From assembly GCA_013823135.1 (NCBI GenBank), contig PNLP01000031.1, forward strand, positions 1 to 64,000: a stretch of 64,000 bases of DNA, in the 5' to 3' direction. This document shows positions 1-10,379 of this stretch, in pieces. A model generated the notes under the pieces. That model saw only the letters and a list, made by a program, of their open reading frames with translations, did no database searches and was not told the DNA's origin. Each line of letters starts with the position of its first letter. Position 1 is the stretch's first letter. Source of the DNA: Planctomycetaceae bacterium. Its GTDB lineage: Bacteria > Planctomycetota > Planctomycetia > Gemmatales > Gemmataceae. The translations under genes were made by a program, and so were the position numbers.

Positions 1-125
1 TGTGTCCAGTCCAAGGGGCGCAGTACAGCCACTTGCGGCTTCGCACACTCCTCTGACGTGTCCGTCCGCACTCCTCACTACTACGTTAGTTGGCGTCGGC
101 TTCGCTCCTCGCTTGCGGACGCACC

Positions 126-2363
<2,238 letters not shown>

Positions 2364-2560
2364 GCCGCAGGTGTTTCCGGAGGTTGCAAAGCCGCTTGCG
2401 GCTTCGCGGGAACTCCAAACTCCCAAATCCTGTTGTTGTCTCGCATGATTCTGACGCGGACTCGGAGACGAACTCCGGTTCGCGGCCACCTTACCCGCTC
2501 GCAACCGAATGTTGGGGAGTCACTTACCGCGTTTCTGCGAAGGCTGAAATTGTTCTGATG

Positions 2561-2629
2561 AACTTTCTTCCGGACAGGTCAACGGTTCCAGAATGGTTCC
2601 AGGCATGGGTGTGCATATCGCGTGGAATC
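2561..2629 (+). repeat. Dispersed 69-bp repeat, copy A
   Basis: This stretch matches the reverse complement of 37937-38005 at about 57 of 69 positions, without gaps. Both copies lie in gene-free gaps next to unrelated genes. Read in one frame, both copies give similar peptides (FLPDRST-V/L-PE ... SRGI), so the unit may be a decayed coding fragment or a small mobile repeat. The gap 2364-2642 also has a short palindrome at 2391-2408 and no convincing gene. Confidence 0.7.
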
Positions 2630-2642
2630 ACTATCCACCCGG

Positions 2643-4727
2643 TTAGCGACCCGTTCCTGCCCTGCGTGAATACAGCGTCCACCGACCTTGATTCTCGACT
2701 ACTTCAAACGACTCCGCCAGCAGCGGAGCGACGGCGTTGTGTGCCGACGGATGGAGCTTCGCCAGAGTCGTGAGCGCGTTCTGATCCACGAACACGCGGT
2801 CGGAGTTTCGCAGGTCTTCAGTGCAGCGATCGAGCAACACCGGCGAGTGAACCAGGAAGAACGGCTGCCAGGAGAGTCGCGGCGCGCGACCGGCTGCCGC
2901 GAGGAAACTCCAGTCGTTCCGTGAGATGACTGCGACACGCTCCGTCGGTGCCGTGCGATTCCGCAGATACGCAACGTCGTCATCCGTGAACGGGTCCGGC
3001 GACGGTGTTGTGGGCGTCGTCACGCGCCGCATCGCGTTGATGGGGTTCCCGAAGGTGTCGAGGCGATCGACAATGCGAACCAGCGGCGACGTGGTCCGCA
3101 GCAACGGGTGAGGTTGAGCCGTGCGTGCGTCGTATCGCACCGCGAACACGAGCAGTCCCGACAGTGACAAGCCCAGACCGAGTCGCGTGGCAACTCCCCG
3201 ATTCGCGGTCGCACTTCGCCAGGCCGTCCACGCACACCAACCCGCGACGGCCAGCACCAACCCGCCGTTGAGCGCCCACAGAATGTCGATGGAGCGGTTC
3301 ACCCACTTCGTCAACATCGCCAGCCCCAGCAGCGATGCGACCGCGGCGTACACCACTCCTCGCGGCGGGACAATTCCCCGACCATAGCTGATGAACGCAC
3401 CCACCGACGCAATCGCCAGGCCAGGGCCGATGAGGTTGTACCAGTAGCCCCAGTCGCCGCGCCAACCCATGAGCGTGGTGCCGAACCCGTTGGCGTACAG
3501 CAGCAGCGGTTCCAGCAATCGTTCGGCGAAGGTGATCGAGAGCACGCGCGGCCCAAACAAGCCAAGACAGATCATCAGGAAGCCACCGAGCCCCGTTGCA
3601 AGGAACACGCCCGGCTTCCACCACGCTCCGCCAAGGAACACGGCACTCGCGAGGTACAGTGCCGCACCGGCCGCGAGTGTGAATAGCCCGATATCGGTTT
3701 GCCAGAACAGCGACAGACCAGCCACCGCACCGGCCACGACACACCAGCGGGCGTGAGGCACTCCACGCACAGCGCAGAACAGGAACGCAAACGCGAATGG
3801 GTAGCGGACCGGCCAGCAGGAAGGCATCTGGTAGGCGAGCCCTTCGACCGACAGCGCAGCTAGCGCGAGCGTCACGGCGAACGCCGCCCACGGGTTCCCG
3901 AACCAGTCGGTGAGCACGAGTTGGGCCGACAGGAAGTACGCGATGGTGACGACCAGCACGAACAGCACGAACCGTTCGAGCACGCTGTGGTAGCCATTGC
4001 TTCCCATGACGAGTGAGAAGGCGTAGGCGTGACCGATGCCGTAGTGCGACTCGAAGTCCAGACCGGGAACCACTTCGAGTGCGCGGTAGTACTGTGCCGG
4101 CGCGACGAGGTACGATGCGACGTGCGCTTCGACGTTGCACTCCCAGGCAGTCGCGGCAATGTCCGCGGGTGCGAAGACGCCATAGAGCACAACCGCGAGC
4201 GGAACACACAACAGACCCGAGGTGAACCATGTGAGCTTTGACAAACCCGGAGCGCCATCTACAGGAGCAGCATTGGTTTGTGAGCTACTGCGGCCACGCC
4301 AGAGCAGGCTCAGCAGAGGCACCGCGAGAATCCAGGCGCAGGTGAACATTCGCCCAAAGAGAAGTTTCCCCATGAACACGCCACGACACAAGTTCGTGGC
4401 CGCGGGAATGAAGGCGATCACGGCGATTGCGACCAACCACGGAGCGGGCCGCGAGAAGCGAGTCGCGGCCCATGCCCCGAGCGCACCCGCGACACAGACG
4501 AGAACGTACCACGACTGCTCATACCGCTCTTGCCACGGCACCACTTCATACGGCTGGAGATACTCACATCGCAGGAGTGCCGGGTGTGAACGATCCTGTG
4601 TGTCCCCATTGAGGGCGATTGTTGCAGCCGTTGCGATAGTGGCGATCAGCACTCCCCAACAGACGCCCCACGAGGCGATTGTGAGTCGGGTCAGGAGCGG
4701 AATCACGGGCGTGGTGTCGCAGCGCAT
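2643..4727 (-). CDS. Polytopic membrane protein, GT-C-like candidate (paralog 1)
   Basis: A 694-residue membrane protein with a dozen or so hydrophobic segments, and a soluble C-terminal region after about residue 540. It is a tandem paralog of the gene at 4732-6849. Shared blocks include PGLDFESHYGIGHAYAF near residue 225, AGAVAGLSLFWQTDIG and LLGLAML-x-KWVNRSID. The acidic/His motif (ExHVASYL...DFESHYGIG) sits in a loop between early helices, where GT-C glycosyltransferases keep their catalytic acids. That function is an inference supported by the family 2 glycosyltransferase heading the operon. The ATG at 4727 was chosen because it lies 4 bp after the upstream stop; a longer start would overlap the paralog. 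I do not recognise the exact family. Confidence 0.85.
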   Translation of the reverse strand: MRCDTTPVIPLLTRLTIASWGVCWGVLIATIATAATIALNGDTQDRSHPALLRCEYLQPYEVVPWQERYEQSWYVLVCVAGALGAWAATRFSRPAPWLVAIAVIAFIPAATNLCRGVFMGKLLFGRMFTCAWILAVPLLSLLWRGRSSSQTNAAPVDGAPGLSKLTWFTSGLLCVPLAVVLYGVFAPADIAATAWECNVEAHVASYLVAPAQYYRALEVVPGLDFESHYGIGHAYAFSLVMGSNGYHSVLERFVLFVLVVTIAYFLSAQLVLTDWFGNPWAAFAVTLALAALSVEGLAYQMPSCWPVRYPFAFAFLFCAVRGVPHARWCVVAGAVAGLSLFWQTDIGLFTLAAGAALYLASAVFLGGAWWKPGVFLATGLGGFLMICLGLFGPRVLSITFAERLLEPLLLYANGFGTTLMGWRGDWGYWYNLIGPGLAIASVGAFISYGRGIVPPRGVVYAAVASLLGLAMLTKWVNRSIDILWALNGGLVLAVAGWCAWTAWRSATANRGVATRLGLGLSLSGLLVFAVRYDARTAQPHPLLRTTSPLVRIVDRLDTFGNPINAMRRVTTPTTPSPDPFTDDDVAYLRNRTAPTERVAVISRNDWSFLAAAGRAPRLSWQPFFLVHSPVLLDRCTEDLRNSDRVFVDQNALTTLAKLHPSAHNAVAPLLAESFEVVENQGRWTLYSRRAGTGR

Positions 4728-4731
4728 CAGG

Positions 4732-6849
4732 TTACCGTTTCGCGAAGTCACCGGGTTTCCGATGGTACAACACCCACTCGCACGGGGTCCACATGGGACC
4801 CCCGAACCCCTCCGCCAGCGCCCGGGAAACCTGCTCATATGCGGTCGGGTTCACCTTGCTGAGCGAGACCAGCGCATCGCAGTGGACGAACACGCGATCC
4901 GAGGTGCGGATGTCCTCAACACAGCGGTCGAGGAGTACGGGAGAGTGGACCAGGAAGAGTTGCACCCAGTGCAATTTGGGTGCACGACCCGCTGCCGCGA
5001 GGTATTCCCAATCGAGTGTCGCGACGACGGCGACCCGTTCTGTCTTCTGGGTGTATGCACGCAGGAAGGTGACGGTGTTCGTGTCAAGTTGGAGGGGGGC
5101 TTGCTTCGCAACGAGCCCCTTTCGGGCCGCGTTGATGGGGTTTGCTGCCGTGTCGATCCGGTCGGCGATCCGAACGAGCGGCGACGAACTCCCGCCCTGA
5201 TACTCCGCTGTCGCTGCCGCTCGGTCTTCCCGCGCCCAAATCATCCCCAGCCATATGAGCACAGTGGCCGCTACAAACTGTCGGGCGTAGCCAAGGAGCG
5301 GCCGTGAGTTGCTCGCGAGTTGCTGACACACCACGTGCCACGCGAACCACGCCCAGCATCCCGCCACCGCGATCACGAGACCGCCGTTCAACGCCCACAC
5401 GACATCAATCGACCGGTTCACCCACTTGACGAGCATGGCGAGACCGAGAAGCGACGCCACCGCCGCGTACAGCATAGCTCGTGGCGGCGACTCACCCCGA
5501 CGATACCCCAGCCACGCACCAACCGAGGCCACGGCGATTCCAGGACCGGCGAGGTTGTACCAACAGCCCCAAGACGATTGCCAGTTGAACAACTGATTCC
5601 CGAAGCCCGTGCCGTAGAGCAGCAAGGGTTCCAGCAGCCGTTGACAGAACTCCACCGAGAACACCCGCGGCCCGAACAGCACCAGGCAGATACCCATGAA
5701 CGTGCCGAACCCGCTGGCAACGAACGTGAGCGGTCGCGACGCGGAGCCTCGCAGGAAAATGGCGTTCGCGATGTAGAAGCCCACACCAGCAACGAGGGTG
5801 TAAATGCCGATGTCCGTCTGCCAGAACAGCGAGAGTCCAGCGACTGCACCTGCGATCGCACACCACCTCGTACTGCTCACGCCGCGCACCGCACAGAACA
5901 GGAACGCGAACACGAACGGGTGCCGAACCGGCCAGTTCGAGGGGTATCGGTAGCTCGCGCCCTCGAGAACAGCGCCGAGCAACAATAGCGTGACACCGAA
6001 CGCGGCCCACGGGTTTCGCAGCCAGTCGGTGAGCACGAGCATGGTCGAGAGGAGATACAGGCTGGTGACGACCATCACGAAGAGCACGTACCTCTGCATC
6101 GTCCTTTCGAAACCGTGGTTCCCCATCACGAACGAGAAGGCGTAAGCGTGTCCGATGCCGTAGTGCGATTCAAAGTCGAGACCGGGAACCGCGCCAGGTG
6201 CCCGGTAGTAAAGCGCTGGACCAATGAGATACGAAGCGACGTGCGATTCGTCGTAACATTCTCCTGCCGCCGTCGCGAGGTCGTACGGAGCCAGTAACCC
6301 ATAGAGCAACCCGGACATGAGCAAGCACAACACTCCAGTGGTCACCCAGATACTTCGACCCTGCGATTCCTGATAAGACAGATGCGGCGGTATTGTGGTG
6401 GCTGTCGTCGCGGGTCGGCGAAGAAGTGGGATGGTTAGTAGGACACCACACATCAATAACCGCAGAACATTGCTGTGCTCCGTGAAGACCGATGCACAGG
6501 CCGTCTGAGCGACCGGAACAAACACGATTGCAGCCAACGCAGCCAAAGCAGGCGAAGGCCGCACAAAACGGACAGCGGCGAATCCTCCCAACCCTCCGCT
6601 GACACACACCAGCGCATACCAAACCCGTTCATATCGCTCCTGCCAGGGAACTCGCACGTACGATTGCATCGAGTCGGACTGAATGATGCCCGGATGCATC
6701 CGATCCTGGGTATCGCCGTTGACCGCGACGAGACCTGCGACTGTGACCGACGCAAAGAGTATGCCCCAGCACACACCCCAGGCGGCCATCGCAAGTCGGC
6801 CGAGCATATGAGCGGGAGTTGGTGTGAGATCGGTCGGAGAATCGGTCAT
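4732..6849 (-). CDS. Polytopic membrane protein, GT-C-like candidate (paralog 2)
   Basis: A 705-residue multi-spanning protein, the middle gene of the three-gene minus-strand operon (6857-7615, 4732-6849, 2643-4727). It shares length, helix pattern and long near-identical blocks with its downstream neighbour, including PGLDFESHYGIGHAYAF and a preceding YDESHVASYL loop. The C-terminal soluble tail (ERVAVVATLDWEYLAAAGRAPKLHW...) is also conserved between the pair. The start at 6849 lies 7 bp after the glycosyltransferase stop. It probably acts in the inner membrane on a lipid-linked sugar or another polyprenyl substrate, but that rests on context only. Confidence 0.85.
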   Translation of the reverse strand: MTDSPTDLTPTPAHMLGRLAMAAWGVCWGILFASVTVAGLVAVNGDTQDRMHPGIIQSDSMQSYVRVPWQERYERVWYALVCVSGGLGGFAAVRFVRPSPALAALAAIVFVPVAQTACASVFTEHSNVLRLLMCGVLLTIPLLRRPATTATTIPPHLSYQESQGRSIWVTTGVLCLLMSGLLYGLLAPYDLATAAGECYDESHVASYLIGPALYYRAPGAVPGLDFESHYGIGHAYAFSFVMGNHGFERTMQRYVLFVMVVTSLYLLSTMLVLTDWLRNPWAAFGVTLLLLGAVLEGASYRYPSNWPVRHPFVFAFLFCAVRGVSSTRWCAIAGAVAGLSLFWQTDIGIYTLVAGVGFYIANAIFLRGSASRPLTFVASGFGTFMGICLVLFGPRVFSVEFCQRLLEPLLLYGTGFGNQLFNWQSSWGCWYNLAGPGIAVASVGAWLGYRRGESPPRAMLYAAVASLLGLAMLVKWVNRSIDVVWALNGGLVIAVAGCWAWFAWHVVCQQLASNSRPLLGYARQFVAATVLIWLGMIWAREDRAAATAEYQGGSSSPLVRIADRIDTAANPINAARKGLVAKQAPLQLDTNTVTFLRAYTQKTERVAVVATLDWEYLAAAGRAPKLHWVQLFLVHSPVLLDRCVEDIRTSDRVFVHCDALVSLSKVNPTAYEQVSRALAEGFGGPMWTPCEWVLYHRKPGDFAKR

Positions 6850-6856
6850 GATCGGC

Positions 6857-7615
6857 TCACGCTGCAATCGGTTGTGTGCGAACGATGGACGGTGCAGGCA
6901 CGCTCGCAAAGCGAACCTGTTCGCGAAGCACGACGAAGCGGAAGAATTGCCGCGTCATCGTTGCCATCAAGCGAGCCAGCACGCCAAGCCGCATGACCTT
7001 CGAGGAACTGTCCGGGCGCGGGTTCAACTGTACCGCGACTTCGGTGTACTCCACCCCGCCACGAAGAAGCGTTGAAAGTGTCTCGATGTGGTAGCCGTAG
7101 CCGGTGTTTCGCCGCACTTGCCGGGCCTGTGCCACGGGAAACACATACAGGCTGTGGGCATCGCGGATCGGCTTCCCCGTCACGACTCGCATGGCCTGCG
7201 TGCAACAGATCGAAAGCAGTCGCCGCATCGGTGATCGTGCTCGGGGATTCGCCCGATAGGTCACAACCATTTCCACCTTCCCCACGAGCGAGAAGACAGC
7301 ATCGAGGCCGCTCTCGTGGAAGGCGTTGTCACCCGGAACCAGCGTGAGGGAGGGGAATCTCGCCCTCGTGAGACCACTGTGGAACGCAGCGCCAACCCCG
7401 AGATTTGTGGTGTGTCGAATGACCGAGACGCACGAAAACCGTGCTGCCAATTGAGCGGCAACCTTGGACGTGCCGTCGGTACTGCCGTCATCAATGATGA
7501 TGACTTCGAAGTCGGAAAGGTGCCGACGAGCGGCGGCGATCACAGTGGCGACGGTGACCGCCAAGCGACGCTCTTCGTTCCACGCTGGCACCAATACCGT
7601 CAACCCGGTTGCCAT
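6857..7615 (-). CDS. Glycosyltransferase family 2 (polyprenyl-phosphate sugar synthase-like)
   Basis: A 252-residue GT-A fold enzyme with the family 2 signature: VLVPAWNEE at residues 7-15, then IIIDDGSTDGT at 39-49, which supplies the nucleotide- and metal-binding acids. Its length and lack of C-terminal membrane helices fit DPM1-like enzymes that load a sugar from a nucleotide donor onto polyprenyl phosphate at the cytoplasmic face. The ATG at 7615 is preferred over 7621 and 7669 because GGAGG lies 6 nt before it. It is the first gene of an operon with two large membrane proteins that could consume its product. The donor sugar cannot be read from sequence. Confidence 0.88.
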   Translation of the reverse strand: MATGLTVLVPAWNEERRLAVTVATVIAAARRHLSDFEVIIIDDGSTDGTSKVAAQLAARFSCVSVIRHTTNLGVGAAFHSGLTRARFPSLTLVPGDNAFHESGLDAVFSLVGKVEMVVTYRANPRARSPMRRLLSICCTQAMRVVTGKPIRDAHSLYVFPVAQARQVRRNTGYGYHIETLSTLLRGGVEYTEVAVQLNPRPDSSSKVMRLGVLARLMATMTRQFFRFVVLREQVRFASVPAPSIVRTQPIAA

Positions 7616-7755
7616 TCGCATCCTCCGTGCAAGTGACACCTGATACCCGCAATCGGGAGATGTGGGCAAGGCGAAGTGGTTGGCGAAGCGATCTCGCCTT
7701 GCGGCAACCGGGCAAACCGGGGTACGACGAACGTCCGTGTCAGGAGACTATCGGA

Positions 7756-8268
7756 ATGACCGTAGACTTCATGCCGTCGGCTGCCATCGCGATGTCGCTT
7801 GTTGCGTGTGGGTTACTGCCCGTGTTCCTCGTGTCGCTATCGCATGGGGTACTCAAAGTATCCTCGCCGGGTCGGCGTTTCATACTGGCTACTGCGTTGA
7901 CATGGGGAGCCTGGCTCGCCACGCTGCCAGCCACAGTTCCCGACGCGATTGATCTCGTGTCCTCCGTGTTGCTCCTCGCCACCGCGACACTGGCGGGCTT
8001 CACGCTCTGGACGCTCGTTGCCTGGGGTTTCACCGTTTCGATGCTCCTCGCATTGAACCGTGCTGATGAACCGCTCACGGTTGAAGAATGGGCACTGGAA
8101 TACACCCGTGGGAAGCCGATGGAAGCCTTCGCACGCGACCGTCTTGGCGTGCTGTTCAAACTGGGATTGGCTGAGAGTCGCGGCGGTAATGTCGTGATGA
8201 CTCCGCTGCGTGGACGACTCTTCGCAAAAGGTGCCGGAGCACTTCGCAACCTGTTTGGAATCCACTGA
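7756..8268 (+). CDS. Small membrane protein of unknown function
   Basis: A 170-residue protein with three or four hydrophobic segments in the first 100 residues, then a soluble tail (EPLTVEEWALEYTRGKPMEAFARDRLGVLFKLGLAESRGGNVVMTPLRGR) that resembles a small winged-helix or linker region. The ATG at 7756 follows GGAG about 10 nt upstream. It is divergent from the glycosyltransferase operon. Its TGA overlaps the ATG of the next gene, so the two are translationally coupled. I do not recognise a family. Similar small membrane proteins near glycosyltransferases suggest a part in envelope polymer assembly, but this is a guess. Confidence 0.75.
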   Translation: MTVDFMPSAAIAMSLVACGLLPVFLVSLSHGVLKVSSPGRRFILATALTWGAWLATLPATVPDAIDLVSSVLLLATATLAGFTLWTLVAWGFTVSMLLALNRADEPLTVEEWALEYTRGKPMEAFARDRLGVLFKLGLAESRGGNVVMTPLRGRLFAKGAGALRNLFGIH

Positions 8269-8810
8269 TGATCGCACTTCTCGTCGGGCTGTGTTGCTTC
8301 GTCGCGCACGTCGCCGTCACGCTGGTCTGGCTGCGGGTTCGTCGTGGGCCGTCGCCCGTGGCACGGCACGCCGTGTCCGCTTTGAGTGCTCACATCCTTG
8401 GGGTGATCGCGGCAGCAAATCTCGTAGGACCGTTTGCGTACTGGCCGGTCGCCGCCGTGAGCGGGTTCGGAGCAGTGTGCTGGCTGTTCGCGTTCAGTGC
8501 TGTCTACAAATCCGTTTCCCTTCGCATCCTCACACAACTGAACCGCACCCCGGAGAACACACTCACCTTCGAGGCGATCACACAGGATTACGTTCGCCCC
8601 GAATTCGAGGCTCGCGTTGCGGTGTTGATGAAGATGAACTGTGCCAATGAGGTGGACGGATGCTACACGGCAACGGAGACAGGAAACGCAACCGCCCGCC
8701 GAATCGGAGTGATTCAGCGGGCGTGCGGCATTGATGGCAGCGGGTTGTATTCCGACTCGGCGAGCGGTGCCAGTTATGGTACGGGTGAATCGCCGCAACC
8801 CGTGCCATAA
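8268..8810 (+). CDS. Small membrane protein of unknown function
   Basis: A 180-residue protein with three predicted membrane helices in residues 1-85 and a soluble tail including LTFEAITQDYVRPEFEARVAVLMKMN. Its start overlaps the preceding stop (ATGA), marking a two-gene operon. The last 15 or so codons lie inside a 20-bp inverted repeat (8767-8817) that probably acts as the transcript end, so the C terminus (ASYGTGESPQPVP) is constrained by RNA structure. No family recognised. Confidence 0.72.
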   Translation: MIALLVGLCCFVAHVAVTLVWLRVRRGPSPVARHAVSALSAHILGVIAAANLVGPFAYWPVAAVSGFGAVCWLFAFSAVYKSVSLRILTQLNRTPENTLTFEAITQDYVRPEFEARVAVLMKMNCANEVDGCYTATETGNATARRIGVIQRACGIDGSGLYSDSASGASYGTGESPQPVP

Positions 8811-8817
8811 CTGGCAC
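8767..8817. terminator. 20-bp hairpin between convergent genes
   Basis: Left arm begins GTGCCAGTTATGG and the right arm ends CCATAACTGGCAC, with one G-T wobble and a loop of about 10 nt. It spans the 3' end of the 8268-8810 coding region and lies just before the end of the 8826-10289 gene. There is no T tract, so it is better seen as a bidirectional, possibly RNA-stabilising or factor-dependent transcript end. Confidence 0.55.
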
Positions 8818-8825
8818 GACTTGCC

Positions 8826-10289
8826 TTAACTAATCATTTCCTTGATGACGGTTGCCTTCTCAACGCCCGTGAGCTTCTGATCGAGGCCGAGGTAGCGGTA
8901 CGAGAAGCGGTCGTGGTCGATCCCCATGAGGTGCAGTACGGTCGCGTGGAAGTCCCGGATGTGAACCGGGTCCTTCACGATGTTGTAGCTGTAGTCGTCG
9001 GTCTCGCCGTAGATCGTGCCACCCTTGGTGCCGCCGCCGGCCATCCACATCGTGAAGCAACGCGGGTGGTGGTCCCGACCGTAGTTCGTCTTCGAGACCC
9101 CGCCCTGGCTGTAGATCGTGCGGCCGAACTCGCCGCCCCAGATCACGAGCGTGCTGTCGAAGAGTCCCTTCCGCTTCAAATCCTGGATGAGCGCCCAACA
9201 CGGTTGGTCCACGTCCTTGCACTGATCCGGCATCCGACCCGCGAGGTTGCCGTGATGGTCCCAGTTGTTGTGATACACCTGCACGAACCGAACGCCGCGT
9301 TCCACGAGCCTACGCGCCGTGAGAGCCGTATTCGCGAACGAACCGGGCTTCCTCACATCTGGCCCATACATATCCAGCACCTTCGCGCTCTCGGTACTGA
9401 TGTCGGCGAGTTCCGGCACGCTGGCCTGCATCCGATACGCCATCTCGTACTGAGCCATGCGGGTCTTCGTCTCGGGGTCACCAAACTCATCGGCGGTGAT
9501 GCCGTTGAGCTTGTTCAGGCCGTCGAGCGTGGTGCGGCGCACTTCCGGAGTGACGCCCGGCGGGTTGTTGATGAACAAGATCGGATCGCCCGCGGCTCGG
9601 AACGACACGGCCGCGTGTTCGCCGGGGAGGTAGCCCGATTGCCACAGCCGCGCGGAGATTGCCTGTACCTGTTCCTGGTTGCTCGGCTTCGCGACCATGA
9701 CCACGAACGTCGGCAGGTTCTGGTTCAGGCTGCCGAGCCCGTAACTTGTCCACGCCCCGAGGCACGGCCGACCCGTGACCTGGTTGCCGGTCTGCATGTA
9801 GGTAATGGCCGGTTCGTGGTTGATGGCTTCGGTGTTCATCGAGCGGATGAACACCATGTCGTCGGCCATCTTGGCGGTATATGGGAGTAACTCGTCGTTC
9901 ATCCACATCCCACACTGGCCCTTTTGCTTGAACCGATACTTGCTCGGCGCGACGGGGAACTTCGCCTGCCCGCTGGTCATTGTGGTGAGCCGCTGGCCCT
10001 TCCGGATGCTCTCGGGAAGGTCTTCGCCGTAGTGCTTCTCCATCTCCGGCTTGTAGTCGTAAAGGTCCATCTGGGCAGGACCGCCGACCATGTGCAGGTA
10101 GATGATGTTCTTGCACTTCCCGGGGAAGTGCGTCTCGGGCAGCGCGGCGTCGATACCGGTCTTGTTGCCCTTGGGGGTCTCGGCCGCCTGGAGGTTCGCG
10201 AGTGCCGTGGCACCGAGCGAGAAGCCCGTGGACTGGAAGAAGTGCCGCCGGGTGAGGTTCAAGGCACGGGGGTTATTGAACAAATTCAT
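8826..10289 (-). CDS. DUF1501 domain protein, Tat-exported
   Basis: A 487-residue DUF1501 protein, a sulfatase/phosphatase-fold family abundant in planctomycetes and of unproven activity. The N terminus carries a twin-arginine signal (NLTRRHFFQSTGFSLGATAL) predicting folded export to the periplasm. Family blocks include the KNIIYLHMVGGPAQMDLYD start of the mature domain, VIWGGEFGRT and GRDHHPRCFTMWMAGGG towards the C terminus. An AGGAG Shine-Dalgarno sits immediately beside a 28-bp hairpin (10301-10376) that separates it from the upstream DUF1549 gene. The pairing with a PSCyt1/DUF1549/DUF1553 protein is the usual arrangement in this phylum. Confidence 0.93.
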   Translation of the reverse strand: MNLFNNPRALNLTRRHFFQSTGFSLGATALANLQAAETPKGNKTGIDAALPETHFPGKCKNIIYLHMVGGPAQMDLYDYKPEMEKHYGEDLPESIRKGQRLTTMTSGQAKFPVAPSKYRFKQKGQCGMWMNDELLPYTAKMADDMVFIRSMNTEAINHEPAITYMQTGNQVTGRPCLGAWTSYGLGSLNQNLPTFVVMVAKPSNQEQVQAISARLWQSGYLPGEHAAVSFRAAGDPILFINNPPGVTPEVRRTTLDGLNKLNGITADEFGDPETKTRMAQYEMAYRMQASVPELADISTESAKVLDMYGPDVRKPGSFANTALTARRLVERGVRFVQVYHNNWDHHGNLAGRMPDQCKDVDQPCWALIQDLKRKGLFDSTLVIWGGEFGRTIYSQGGVSKTNYGRDHHPRCFTMWMAGGGTKGGTIYGETDDYSYNIVKDPVHIRDFHATVLHLMGIDHDRFSYRYLGLDQKLTGVEKATVIKEMIS

Positions 10290-10300
10290 TGGTGTCTCCT

Positions 10301-10376
10301 GGCGAGCGGCCGGCGTGAGCCGGCTGTTAGTGTTTTGGGAAGGTTGGGAACAGCCGGCTCACGCCGGCCGCTCGCC
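10301..10376. repeat. 28-bp perfect inverted repeat (REP family B)
   Basis: Arms 10301-10328 and 10349-10376 are exact reverse complements and contain GCGGCCGGCGTGAGCCGGC; the loop is 20 nt. It lies inside the DUF1549-DUF1501 operon directly upstream of the DUF1501 ribosome binding site, so in mRNA it would form a very stable stem there. It could act as an mRNA processing or stability block. Confidence 0.8.
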
Positions 10377-10379
10377 CGA

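Noticed and set aside
7666..7702. A 9-bp GCAAGGCGA hairpin in the divergent promoter region
   Set aside because: Too short and ordinary to claim as a repeat family.
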